Part shown: piece by piece, positions 19,333 to 27,741 of the stretch | Layout: every line of letters begins with the position of its first letter | Numbering within the stretch: position 1 is the first letter of the stretch | Assembly: GCF_003253485.1 (NCBI RefSeq) | Contig: NZ_QKTX01000009.1 | Coordinates: 124,001-188,000 of the forward strand | Reading direction: 5' to 3' | Source: Algoriphagus aquaeductus | GTDB lineage: Bacteria > Bacteroidota > Bacteroidia > Cytophagales > Cyclobacteriaceae | DNA length: 64,000 bases | Position numbers and translations under genes: made by a program | The notes under the pieces: model-generated | The model's database searches: none | What the model was told of the DNA's origin: nothing | What the model saw: only the letters and a program-made list of their open reading frames with translations

Positions 19333-21350
19333 TAAATCATTTTTTTTAGTTTAATCACCATCACCACCCGGTTCGGCACATACAAATGCACCTGTTGGTC
19401 TTTGTCCGTAGGGTAGGCGATGGACTTATCGAGGCGTTCGAAGCCACCGAATTCCTTTTCATCGGAATTGAGGAGGATATGATAGGTTCCTGCCTCAGGC
19501 ATACGGACCGGAAGGCCGAAAAAGGACTCAGTCGGATGGAAGGAAAATACAAAGATCAATTCTCCGCGGGTATAGGCCAGGATCTTCTTGTCGGGATCGA
19601 GGAAGAGTTGCTCGGCAGGAGGGGAGGAGAGGAGTTGGTGCTCGGTAGCAAGCTGGATCATTACCTTATCCCAGGCGTCGAGTTGCCGGTAGCGCAGGTG
19701 AGGCGTATCCACCAGTGACCACTGCCGACGGGCGTATTGGTAGCTCCAGTCGTTGCCCAGTCGGGGGAAGTCCACCCACTCGGGATGCCCGAATTCGTTA
19801 CCGATAAAGTTGAGGTAGCCTTCCCCGCCCAGCGTGAGCGTGATTATGCGGATCAGCTTGTGCAGGGCGATGCCCCGATCCACGACGAGATTTTGCTCCA
19901 GCACAGACATGGAGAAGTACATCTCCTTGTCCATGAGCCAAAAGGCGATGCTTTTGTCCCCGACCAGCGCCTGATCGTGGCTTTCGGCATAGGCGATGGA
20001 TTTTTCCCGCTTAGGTCGGTTGGTCAGTTCGTGCCACAGCTCAAACATATCCCACTGCTCGTCCAGCTTGTGCTTCAGTGTCTTGATCCAGAAATCCGGA
20101 ATCCCCATGGCCAGACGGAAATTGAAACCAAGACCTCCATCTTCGACTTTTCGACTCAGTCCCGGCATGCCGCTGACCTCTTCCGCTATGGAAATCGCTT
20201 GGGGCTTGAGTCCATGAATTAGGGTATTGGCCAACTGAAAATAGAGCACAGCCTCTTCGTCCACTCCGGCATCGAAGTACTTCTCCGCCGAGTCAAAAGA
20301 CACGTGTCCGTGGTGATGGTAGAGCATGGAAGTGGCCCCATCGAAGCGGAACCCATCAAAGTGAAACTCCTCCAGCCAGTAGCGGATATTGGAAAGCAAA
20401 AACTGCTGCACTTCCCATTTTCCGTAATTAAATAGCTTGGAGTCCCAACCCTCGTGGTAGCCTCTGGCACCGGGATGGAAGTACTGGTCTTCGCTGCCGT
20501 CGAATTCATTGAGGCCTTCGAGGACGTTTTTCACGGCATGGGAATGCACGATGTCCATGATCACGGCGATGCCCATTTGGTGCGCGGTATTGATCAGGCT
20601 TTTGAGCTCTTCCGGTGTCCCAAAACGGGAGGAAGGCGCAAAGAAATTGGAGACATGATAGCCGAAGGAACCGTAGTACGGATGCTCCATCACGGCCATC
20701 ATTTGGATGGCATTGTAGCCACCGGCTTTGATGCGGGGGAGGATGAGTTCTTCGAATTCTTGGTATGTCCCGACTCCGAGTTTTTCCTGAGCCATGCCCA
20801 CGTGACACTCGTAGATCAGGGGCATTTGCTGGGCTTCTTTGAGGGAAAACTCCTGATCGCTCCAGTCAAATTCGCTTTCGGGAAACCAGAGTTGCCCGGC
20901 AAAGTCATGGGTGGACTCGTCCTGAATCACCCGACGGATATAGGCCGGAATCCGGTCGAGATCGGTTTCATTGGCCCCGATGACCCGGACTTTGATGCGG
21001 CTTTGGTGGATGAAGGTGTGTTTGTATTGCTCAAAAGGCAGGAAAATCTCCCAATCACCCCGATGATTGCGGCGTAGCGGATGGGAGTTGCGGTCCCACC
21101 AGTTGAAGTCACCCATTAGGAAAAGTGCCTTGGCCGCCGGTGCCCATTCCCGATAGATCCACCCGTTGCGGATCTTGTCAAAGTGGATGCCGTAGTATTC
21201 ATGGATTCTGGCAAACTCGAGGATGCTGCCGGAGAAGTCGTTGATGGCACGGATGGCGGATTGGAATCGTTCGAATCTCGATTGGATTGCCGGGGCAAAA
21301 GGCTCCAGCCAGGATTCGTCAGAAAGGATTTGCAGCGGTTTTTGGCTCAC
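19332..21350 (-). CDS. glgB: 1,4-alpha-glucan branching enzyme GlgB
   Basis: The 672-aa GH13 enzyme makes alpha-1,6 branches in glycogen. It has an N-terminal CBM48-type domain with G-D-F-N-W-W-D near residue 80, the (beta/alpha)8 core, and a C-terminal beta domain. D-G-F-R-F-D-G-A-T-S carries the nucleophile Asp near 340, A-E-E-V-S-G the acid Glu near 400, and E-S-H-D-Q-A the third Asp. It looks like the eukaryotic-type/GH13_8 branch rather than the E. coli type. No other glycogen genes adjoin. The next gene overlaps it by one base. Confidence 0.93.
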   Translation of the reverse strand: MSQKPLQILSDESWLEPFAPAIQSRFERFQSAIRAINDFSGSILEFARIHEYYGIHFDKIRNGWIYREWAPAAKALFLMGDFNWWDRNSHPLRRNHRGDWEIFLPFEQYKHTFIHQSRIKVRVIGANETDLDRIPAYIRRVIQDESTHDFAGQLWFPESEFDWSDQEFSLKEAQQMPLIYECHVGMAQEKLGVGTYQEFEELILPRIKAGGYNAIQMMAVMEHPYYGSFGYHVSNFFAPSSRFGTPEELKSLINTAHQMGIAVIMDIVHSHAVKNVLEGLNEFDGSEDQYFHPGARGYHEGWDSKLFNYGKWEVQQFLLSNIRYWLEEFHFDGFRFDGATSMLYHHHGHVSFDSAEKYFDAGVDEEAVLYFQLANTLIHGLKPQAISIAEEVSGMPGLSRKVEDGGLGFNFRLAMGIPDFWIKTLKHKLDEQWDMFELWHELTNRPKREKSIAYAESHDQALVGDKSIAFWLMDKEMYFSMSVLEQNLVVDRGIALHKLIRIITLTLGGEGYLNFIGNEFGHPEWVDFPRLGNDWSYQYARRQWSLVDTPHLRYRQLDAWDKVMIQLATEHQLLSSPPAEQLFLDPDKKILAYTRGELIFVFSFHPTESFFGLPVRMPEAGTYHILLNSDEKEFGGFERLDKSIAYPTDKDQQVHLYVPNRVVMVIKLKKMI

Positions 21351-21418
21351 AAAAAGTAGAAATTTGATTGAGATGAAATTAGGAAAAATAATGAGGAATG
21401 GAAGTGTGGTGGAAAAAG

Positions 21419-21785
21419 ATTCACCCTTTCAGGGCTCAAAAGAGAACTGTCTTTTGTTTCCACGGGCTACCGCCCGCGGTCATGAAGAGTTTTACTCCTT
21501 CGGAGCCAGTTTTCATAACAAGAGTTTCCTTAAAAGATCAAAACATGAAATGCCCATGAGTAAATGCTTCTCACACAGGGGAATGATTATCCGGGGCATT
21601 CTCCCGATGAAAGATCGGGACAGGCTATCTGGCCATTAAAAATCAAATTATAAACAGATGAAATTTCTAAATCAGATCCGAAGGATCGTTACTTTTCGTG
21701 ACCCTCGGTGACCGTAGGGAGCCGGGGGAAAAAGAATTTACTGAAGTGTCAAGAGCCCCTGAGGGGTGATTTTCTCCAGGGGCAA
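21419..21785. repeat. REP-like array, unit A
   Basis: The unit has a fixed order of hairpins: CACCCTTTCAGGGCT, CGGGCTACCGCCCG followed by CGGTCATGAA, CTCCTTCGGAG, GATCCGAAGGATC, TGACCCTCGGTGACCGTAGG with GAGCCGGGG, and AGCCCCTGAGGGG. It has an extra spacer (TTTCATAACAAGAGTTTCC onward) shared only with unit B. Confidence 0.85.
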
Positions 21786-21790
21786 GAAGA

Positions 21791-22120
21791 GTTTCACCCT
21801 TTCAGGGCTCAAATAAATGATTGTTTCCTTACCACGGGCTGCCGCCCGCGGTCAAGAATGGTTAGGCTCCTCCGGAGCCAGCTTTCATAACAAGAGTTTC
21901 CTTAAAAGATCAAAACATGAAATGCCCATGAGTAAATGCTTCTCACACAGGGGAATGATTATCCGGGGCATTCCATCTGGCCATTAAAAATCAAATTATA
22001 AACAGATGAAATTTCTAAATCAGATCCGCAGGATCGCCACTCCTCATGACCCTCGGTGACCGTAGGGAGCCGGGGGCTGAAGGATAGAAAAACTAACGAG
22101 AGCCCCGCAGGGGTGATCTT
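21791..22120. repeat. REP-like array, unit B
   Basis: Same hairpins and spacer as unit A. The loops differ (CTGCCGCCCG, CTCCTCCGGAG, GATCCGCAGGATC) while the stems are kept. It ends 2 bp before the transposase stop codon. Confidence 0.85.
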
Positions 22121-22121
22121 T

Positions 22122-22571
22122 TTATTTTAAAAAATACCTTTCATCAATAGTGATGCCTTGTTCTAAAAGCAGCTTTCTATACTCTTCTTCAAACGAAATA
22201 GTTCTATGATGCTCCTTTTGCTTTTTGATATATCCAATTATCATATCCTTTTCTCTATACGAAACTGAAAAAACACCATAACCATCAGCCCAACCTTTGA
22301 ATTTTTGGAAATGTCCAGTCTGTTTCATCCATCTACTGGAAAAAGATTTAACATCACGAACAAAATCAGAAACAGGCAGAGTAGGATGGATGTCGACTAA
22401 CATATGAATGTGGTCCTCAATTCCGTTGATCTGGTAAAGCTTTGAGTTTTTGTTTTTAACTATTCCCCAGATGTAATTGTAAAGTTCTTTGCAATGAGAA
22501 TCAGGGATCGTTTTTTCAGCTCCTTTTGTATGAAAAACGATATGATATAACAATTGGCGATAGGAAGTCAT
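22122..22571 (-). mobile_element. IS200-type/REP-associated (RAYT-like) transposase
   Basis: The 149-aa protein has the Y1 transposase HUH motif H-I-H-M-L-V-D near residue 58 and the catalytic Tyr in I-I-G-Y-I-K-K-Q near 115. Such enzymes act on single-stranded hairpin ends. No IS200 ends were found; instead the gene lies inside a REP-like hairpin array, two units on one side and three on the other, as expected of a domesticated or REP-linked transposase. It reads leftward, so unit B follows its stop codon. Confidence 0.85.
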
Positions 22572-22626
22572 AAAAATTGATTTTGACGTAGTTGAATTTA
22601 AAAATATTGGAGAAGAATATAAACAA

Positions 22627-22876
22627 GTTTCACCCCTTTGGGGCTAACAAAGTAAAAGCTTTTATTTCCACGGGCTACCGCCCGCGGTCATGAAAAGTTT
22701 TGCTCCTTCGGAGCTGTGCGTTCCAAAGCAAACCAATTTTGAAAAAGAAGTTCTGGCTTCTGAAAATCAGATCCGAAGGATCGTTACTTTTCGTGACTCT
22801 CGGTGACCGTATGGAGCCGGGGGAAAAAGAATTTACTGAAGTGTCAAGAGCCCCTGAGGGGTGATTTTCTCCAGGG
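22627..22876. repeat. REP-like array, unit C
   Basis: Hairpins in the same order as units A and B, with CACCCCTTTGGGGCT at the start. Between CTCCTTCGGAG and GATCCGAAGGATC it has the shorter GTGCGTTCCAAAGC spacer shared with unit E. Confidence 0.85.
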
Positions 22877-22886
22877 GCAAGAAGAG

Positions 22887-23122
22887 TTTCACCCTTTCAG
22901 GGCTCAAATAAATGATTGTTTCCCTACCACGGGCTGCCGCCCGCGGTCAAGAATGGTTAGGCTCCTCCGGAGCTAGGGTCCCAATATGGTTTTCGTTTCA
23001 AAAAGAAGTTTTGAAATCTCCGAATTAGATCCGCAGGATCGTTACTTTTCGTGACCCTTGGTGACCGTAGGGAGCCGGGGGCTGAAGGATAGAAAAACTA
23101 ACGAGAGCCCCGCAGGGGTGAT
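22887..23122. repeat. REP-like array, unit D
   Basis: Same hairpin order. Spacer differs again (GGGTCCCAATATGG), and the loop variants match unit B. Confidence 0.85.
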
Positions 23123-23140
23123 CATCTACGGGAAAAAATG

Positions 23141-23390
23141 GTTTCACCCTTTCAGGGCTAACAAAGTAAAAGCTTTTATTTCCACGGGCTACCGCCCGCG
23201 GTCATGAAAAGTTTTGCTCCTTCGGAGCTGTGCGTTCCAAAGCAAACCCATTTTGAAAAAGAAGTTCTGGCCTCTGAAAATCAGATCCGCAGGATCGTTA
23301 CTTTTCGTGACCCTTGGTGACCGTAGGGAGCCGGGGGAAAAAGAATTTACTGAAGTGTCAAGAGCCCCGCAGGGGCGATTTTCTTATTTT
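23141..23390. repeat. REP-like array, unit E
   Basis: Same hairpin order and the GTGCGTTCC spacer of unit C. It ends AGCCCCGCAGGGGCG next to the mtaB stop codon at 23399 and may act as its terminator. Confidence 0.85.
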
Positions 23391-23398
23391 AAATTGAC

Positions 23399-24718
23399 TT
23401 AGTGCTTTTCGTAAACCATCTCCGGTTCCCTTACCTCTACATTACCGGCAGCATTGATAGCATCCAGGGTAACCTGCTTCAGTTCATTCACCAGCATGGG
23501 GTCGTATTTGGCAGCGACACGGATGTAGTTTTCGGTGAAGCCGTGCATCTTGCCATCTTCCACGTCTTCTTCAAAAAGTACGGTAAAGGTCTGCCCCAGA
23601 TTTTCCTCATAAAACTTCCTTCGCTTTTTCTCAGAAAGAATCCGCAGCATCTTGGAACGTTCGTTCCGCTTTTTCATCGGTACGATGCCATCCAATTCCA
23701 CAGCTCGGGTGTTGGCCCGCTCGGAGTAGGTGAATACGTGCAGGTAAGAGATGTTCAGCTCGTTGAGGAAGTTGTAGGTTTCGAGGAAAAGTTCATCGGT
23801 TTCTCCCGGAAATCCCACGATCACATCCACGCCAATACAGGCGTTTGGCATCAGGGTCTTGATCTTGCTGACCCGGTCTTCGTAGAGTTCGCGCAGGTAG
23901 CGGCGGCCCATTCTTCGTAATATAGTGTTGGAGCCTGACTGAAGAGGAATATGGAAGTGGGGGACAAATCGCTTAGATCGGGAGACAAACTCGATGATCT
24001 CATTGGTCAAGAGATTGGGCTCAATGGAGGAAATTCGGAATCGATCAATTCCCTCGACCTCATCCAGCGCAAAGACCAAATCCGCAAATCGCTCGTTTCG
24101 CTTTCCTTCCACGATACCAAAATCTCCGATATTCACACCGGTCAGGACGATTTCTTTTACATCGGTAGCGGCGATTTCCCGGGCAGAAGCCAAAACTGAC
24201 TCAATGGTATTGCTTCGGCTTTTTCCCCTTGCCAGCGGAATCGTGCAAAAGGCGCAACCATAATTACAGCCGTCCTGAACTTTCAGAAAAGTCCTTGTCC
24301 GGTCGTTGATGGAGTACGCATTATTAAAGGAGCGGGCTTCAGTGATTTCGCTTGCGAGGACTTTAGCCTCTTGTTCTTTGGCAAAGTCGCCCAAAAGTTC
24401 GTGCAGTCGGAATTTTTCGGCCGCACCCAGGACTGCATCTACGCCTTCGATCTCGGAGATTTCGGTGGGTTTGAGTTGCGCATAGCAGCCGATGATAGCC
24501 ACATAGGAGTTGGGGGAGATCTTTTTAGCCTCCTTGACGATCTTTTTACACTTTTTGTCGGCATTGTCGGTGACCGAGCAGGTGTTGATGATGAAAATGT
24601 CGGGATTTTCCTGAAAATCGACTTTCAGGTAGCCTTTTTCTTCAAATTGTCTGCTGATGGTGGACGTTTCTGAGAAATTTAGCTTGCAACCGAGGGTATA
24701 GAAGGCAACTTTTTTCAA
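23399..24718 (-). CDS. mtaB: tRNA t6A37 methylthiotransferase MtaB
   Basis: The 439-aa radical-SAM enzyme adds a methylthio group to t6A37 of tRNAs reading A-initial codons. The N-terminal MTTase domain has Cys in T-L-G-C-K-L-N, N-T-C-S-V-T and I-G-C-Y-A-Q, binding the auxiliary cluster. The radical-SAM motif C-N-Y-G-C-A-F-C near residue 149 binds the SAM cluster, and the C-terminus has a TRAM-like domain. The N-terminal pattern fits MtaB better than MiaB or RimO. It is followed directly by the hairpin array. Confidence 0.93.
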   Translation of the reverse strand: MKKVAFYTLGCKLNFSETSTISRQFEEKGYLKVDFQENPDIFIINTCSVTDNADKKCKKIVKEAKKISPNSYVAIIGCYAQLKPTEISEIEGVDAVLGAAEKFRLHELLGDFAKEQEAKVLASEITEARSFNNAYSINDRTRTFLKVQDGCNYGCAFCTIPLARGKSRSNTIESVLASAREIAATDVKEIVLTGVNIGDFGIVEGKRNERFADLVFALDEVEGIDRFRISSIEPNLLTNEIIEFVSRSKRFVPHFHIPLQSGSNTILRRMGRRYLRELYEDRVSKIKTLMPNACIGVDVIVGFPGETDELFLETYNFLNELNISYLHVFTYSERANTRAVELDGIVPMKKRNERSKMLRILSEKKRRKFYEENLGQTFTVLFEEDVEDGKMHGFTENYIRVAAKYDPMLVNELKQVTLDAINAAGNVEVREPEMVYEKH

Positions 24719-24912
24719 TTTTCTCCTCCGAATAGTGGATTTGCAAAGGTAAGTAATCCCCAGCTTTTTACAATTTTCCTAATTCTGGGAGTAAAACACA
24801 CTTTTTTTCGGGTTTTGCCTGAGAAAAGAAGAGAGTTTTTTGAAAAAAGTGGAAATTTTTTGAAAAATCACCTCAAAAATGAGCCTTTTTCTTTTTGAGA
24901 AACATATTTTTC

Positions 24913-24920
24913 TATTTTTG
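24913..24920 (+). promoter_or_regulatory. Candidate -7 box of the glnN promoter
   Basis: TATTTTTG fits the Bacteroidota TAnnTTTG consensus exactly and lies 31 bp before the glnN start codon. A TTG lies only about 15 bp upstream, a shorter gap than usual, so the -33 element is doubtful. Confidence 0.35.
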
Positions 24921-24951
24921 TCGGTGTAATCTTAAACCACAAATCGTAGAT

Positions 24952-27114
24952 ATGGCAACATTGAGACAACAAGCCTTGGCAATGGTTCAGGCTAGACCTC
25001 GAATAGGCGTAACTCCGCCTTCCACCAAAATTTCGGACTTCTTCGGGACCAATGTTTTTGGTCCGGCACAAATGAAGCAGTCTTTGGCTCCTTCTGTTTT
25101 CAAAAAAGTAATGGAAGCGATCGATAAAGGTTCAAAAATCGATCCGTCCACAGCAGAAGAAGTAGCATCTGCGGTGAAGATATGGGCCATTTCCAAAGGG
25201 GTGACACACTACACACACTGGTTTCAGCCATTGACAGGCTCCACGGCAGAAAAGCATGATTCGTTTTTTGACATGTATGCCGGGATGGAGAAATTCAAAG
25301 GTTCCGCTTTGGTACAGCAGGAGCCCGATGCATCCTCTTTCCCAAATGGAGGTATTCGCTCTACATTTGAAGCAAGAGGATATACCGCATGGGATCCTTC
25401 TTCTCCGATTTTTGTATTTGAAAAGACACTTTGTATCCCAACCATCTTCGTTTCCTATACCGGAGAGGCTTTGGATTACAAGACTCCATTGTTGAAATCA
25501 ATGGAAGCCATCAACGAAGCTGCGGTAGCTATCTGCCAACTTTTCGACCGAAATGTGAGAAAGGTAACGCCGTCACTGGGTATCGAACAGGAATATTTCG
25601 TGGTGGACAAGGCGCTTTATGCTGCCCGTCCCGACTTGGTGATGTCCGGCCGATCTGTTTATGGACATACTCCAGCCAGAGGTCAGCAGTTGGAAGATCA
25701 CTATTTTGGATCGATTCCTACCCGAGTGAAGGATTTTATGATGGATTTTGAAGTGGAAGCCCACAAATTGGGAATTCCGGTTTCTACCCGTCACAATGAG
25801 GTAGCTCCGGGCCAGTTTGAAGTGGCACCGATTTTTGAAGAAATCAACAAGGCCATCGATCACAATCAGTTGTTGATGGATGTGATGGACAAGGTGGCTG
25901 AAAAGCACGGTCTAAAGGTTCTATTCCATGAAAAACCATTTGCCGGTGTCAATGGTAGCGGCAAGCACAACAACTGGTCTTTGATTACCGATACCGGAGT
26001 AAACTTGTTCCAGCCAAGCAACTCTGCCAGAGAAAACTTGCAGTTCCTCGTATTCTTGGTAGCTACCGTTAAAGCGGTTTATGACCATGCCGACTTGTTG
26101 AGAGCGAGTATCGCTTCGGCATCCAACGACTTCCGATTGGGAGCCAATGAAGCCCCTCCGGCCATCATGTCCACTTTCTTGGGTGCGACTTTGTCTGAAT
26201 TGCTTGATGAGTTGGAGAAAAACGGTAACGTGAAAATCGAGAAGGGTGACAACATGTACATGAAGTTGGGCATCTCCAAAATCCCGGAAATCATCCTGGA
26301 CAACACCGACCGAAACAGAACTTCCCCATTCGCTTTCACAGGAAACAAGTTCGAATTCCGCGCGGTAGGTTCTTCTGCCAACTGCGGTGGGCCGATGATG
26401 ACCCTTAACGTGATCGTGGCGGATGTCCTGAAGCAGTTGTATAAGGATATCGAAAAAGAAATGAACGCAGGCAAAGAGAAGAAAATTGCCATCGTGAATG
26501 TTCTTAGAAAATACATCAAAGAATCCAAGAAGATCCGATTCGAAGGGGATGGCTACTCTGAAGAGTGGGCAAAAGAAGCGGAAAAGAGAGGCTTGAACAA
26601 CTTCAAATCTACGCCAGAGGCTTTGGATGTGTACACCAAAAAGGCTACCAAAGAGCTTTTCGAGCGTCACAATGTCCTAAATCACATCGAAGTGCATGCC
26701 CGTCACGAGATCGAATTGGAAGCATACATCAAGAAAGTTCAGATCGAAAGCCGGGTGATGGGTGATTTGGCTCTCAATCACATCATCCCAACTGCAATTT
26801 TGTATCAGAACAAGCTGATCGAAAATGCCAACGGTTTGAAAGGCCTTGGTTTGGATAATTCAGCGCCGATTGAGACCATCAAAGATGTCTCCAAGCATAT
26901 TGCCAATCTGAGAACCTTCGTCAATGAAATGACCGAAGCCAGAAAGCAGCTCAATAAGGAAGATGATGTGGTCAAGCGTGCAAAAGGATATCAGAAAGAA
27001 GTGAAAGAGGCCTATTTCGATAAAATCCGCTACGCCGTTGACAAGCTGGAACTGCTGGTGGATGACGAAAGCTGGCCTTTGGTAAAATATCGTGAAATGC
27101 TCTTTATCAGATAA
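24952..27114 (+). CDS. glnN: Type III glutamine synthetase GlnN
   Basis: The 720-aa enzyme makes glutamine from glutamate, ammonia and ATP. The length and sequence fit GSIII, the type typical of Bacteroidota. Recognised blocks are G-I-E-Q-E-Y-F-V near residue 208 (metal-binding Glu), N-E-V-A-P-G-Q-F-E near 282, V-N-G-S-G-K-H-N-N near 340 and the N-R-T-S-P-F-A-F-T-G-N-K-F-E-F-R stretch near 458. The ATG at 24952 gives M-A-T-L-R-Q-Q, the expected N-terminus; the frame is open upstream to 24895. A candidate promoter precedes it and a terminator follows. Confidence 0.95.
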   Translation: MATLRQQALAMVQARPRIGVTPPSTKISDFFGTNVFGPAQMKQSLAPSVFKKVMEAIDKGSKIDPSTAEEVASAVKIWAISKGVTHYTHWFQPLTGSTAEKHDSFFDMYAGMEKFKGSALVQQEPDASSFPNGGIRSTFEARGYTAWDPSSPIFVFEKTLCIPTIFVSYTGEALDYKTPLLKSMEAINEAAVAICQLFDRNVRKVTPSLGIEQEYFVVDKALYAARPDLVMSGRSVYGHTPARGQQLEDHYFGSIPTRVKDFMMDFEVEAHKLGIPVSTRHNEVAPGQFEVAPIFEEINKAIDHNQLLMDVMDKVAEKHGLKVLFHEKPFAGVNGSGKHNNWSLITDTGVNLFQPSNSARENLQFLVFLVATVKAVYDHADLLRASIASASNDFRLGANEAPPAIMSTFLGATLSELLDELEKNGNVKIEKGDNMYMKLGISKIPEIILDNTDRNRTSPFAFTGNKFEFRAVGSSANCGGPMMTLNVIVADVLKQLYKDIEKEMNAGKEKKIAIVNVLRKYIKESKKIRFEGDGYSEEWAKEAEKRGLNNFKSTPEALDVYTKKATKELFERHNVLNHIEVHARHEIELEAYIKKVQIESRVMGDLALNHIIPTAILYQNKLIENANGLKGLGLDNSAPIETIKDVSKHIANLRTFVNEMTEARKQLNKEDDVVKRAKGYQKEVKEAYFDKIRYAVDKLELLVDDESWPLVKYREMLFIR

Positions 27115-27133
27115 TCATCCTTGATTGTCTTTC

Positions 27134-27165
27134 AAAAGCCATCCTGATTCAGGGTGGCTTTTTTG
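27134..27165 (+). terminator. Rho-independent terminator of glnN
   Basis: AAGCCATCCTG, ATT loop, CAGGGTGGCTT then a T-run; an 11-bp stem with one G-U pair. Confidence 0.92.
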
Positions 27166-27741
27166 TTTCGGTTCAAGGGAGATTTTCCGCTTGAGGATAA
27201 TTGGTTGATTTTTGGTCTGGGGTCTTTTTTTGACGGGAAGAGTGGTCAGGAGTGTGGTAAAGTAAAATTTTCGTGTATCTCAAAAAGATTGCTTCTTTTT
27301 TGAGGGGCTGGATTGGCTTATTCTAAGGTTTGGAAATTGAAATTTTAGATAAGTATACTATTAACTATTACGTTTTTTGTTGATGTTAAATTTTTGTTGG
27401 TTAAAAGTTCAATAAGTTTCTGAGTTAGTTAAAAAAGATGAAGTCCTATTCTGTACTTTTAAAAAAAAATCGAATAAATAATTTCACTTTATTTAAAAAA
27501 ATGAAAGAAACTTTTTGAAGATTTTTGAGAATTTTCTAGATTTATCCCAGTTAGGCTAAAATGGGACTGTTTAATCGGATTTTTAGTAATGGTTTTCGCT
27601 CATTTTCTGGCCTTTTCTAATGAGAAGTGGGTCTAAATGAAAATATATGGTGCAAGGTTTACAACATCCTTTCTCCCCAAAGCATCCGGACGTCCGTTCG
27701 GAATTACCAATCAATTTATTTCTAACCTTTTATTACCAGCT
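27166..27741. other. AT-rich leader of the glycan utilisation locus
   Basis: About 575 bp of very AT-rich DNA with poly-A/T tracts between glnN and the susC-like gene. It must hold the promoter of the locus. No sigma/anti-sigma regulator gene and no clear hairpin were seen. The frame open back to 27637 lacks coding character. Confidence 0.5.

Noticed and set aside
21419..23390. Hairpin array as a CRISPR
   Set aside because: Units are long, with several palindromes and shared spacers, and no cas genes are near.
23214..23402. 62-codon frame inside the REP-like array
   Set aside because: It reads through hairpins of the repeat unit; such frames arise from the repeat itself.
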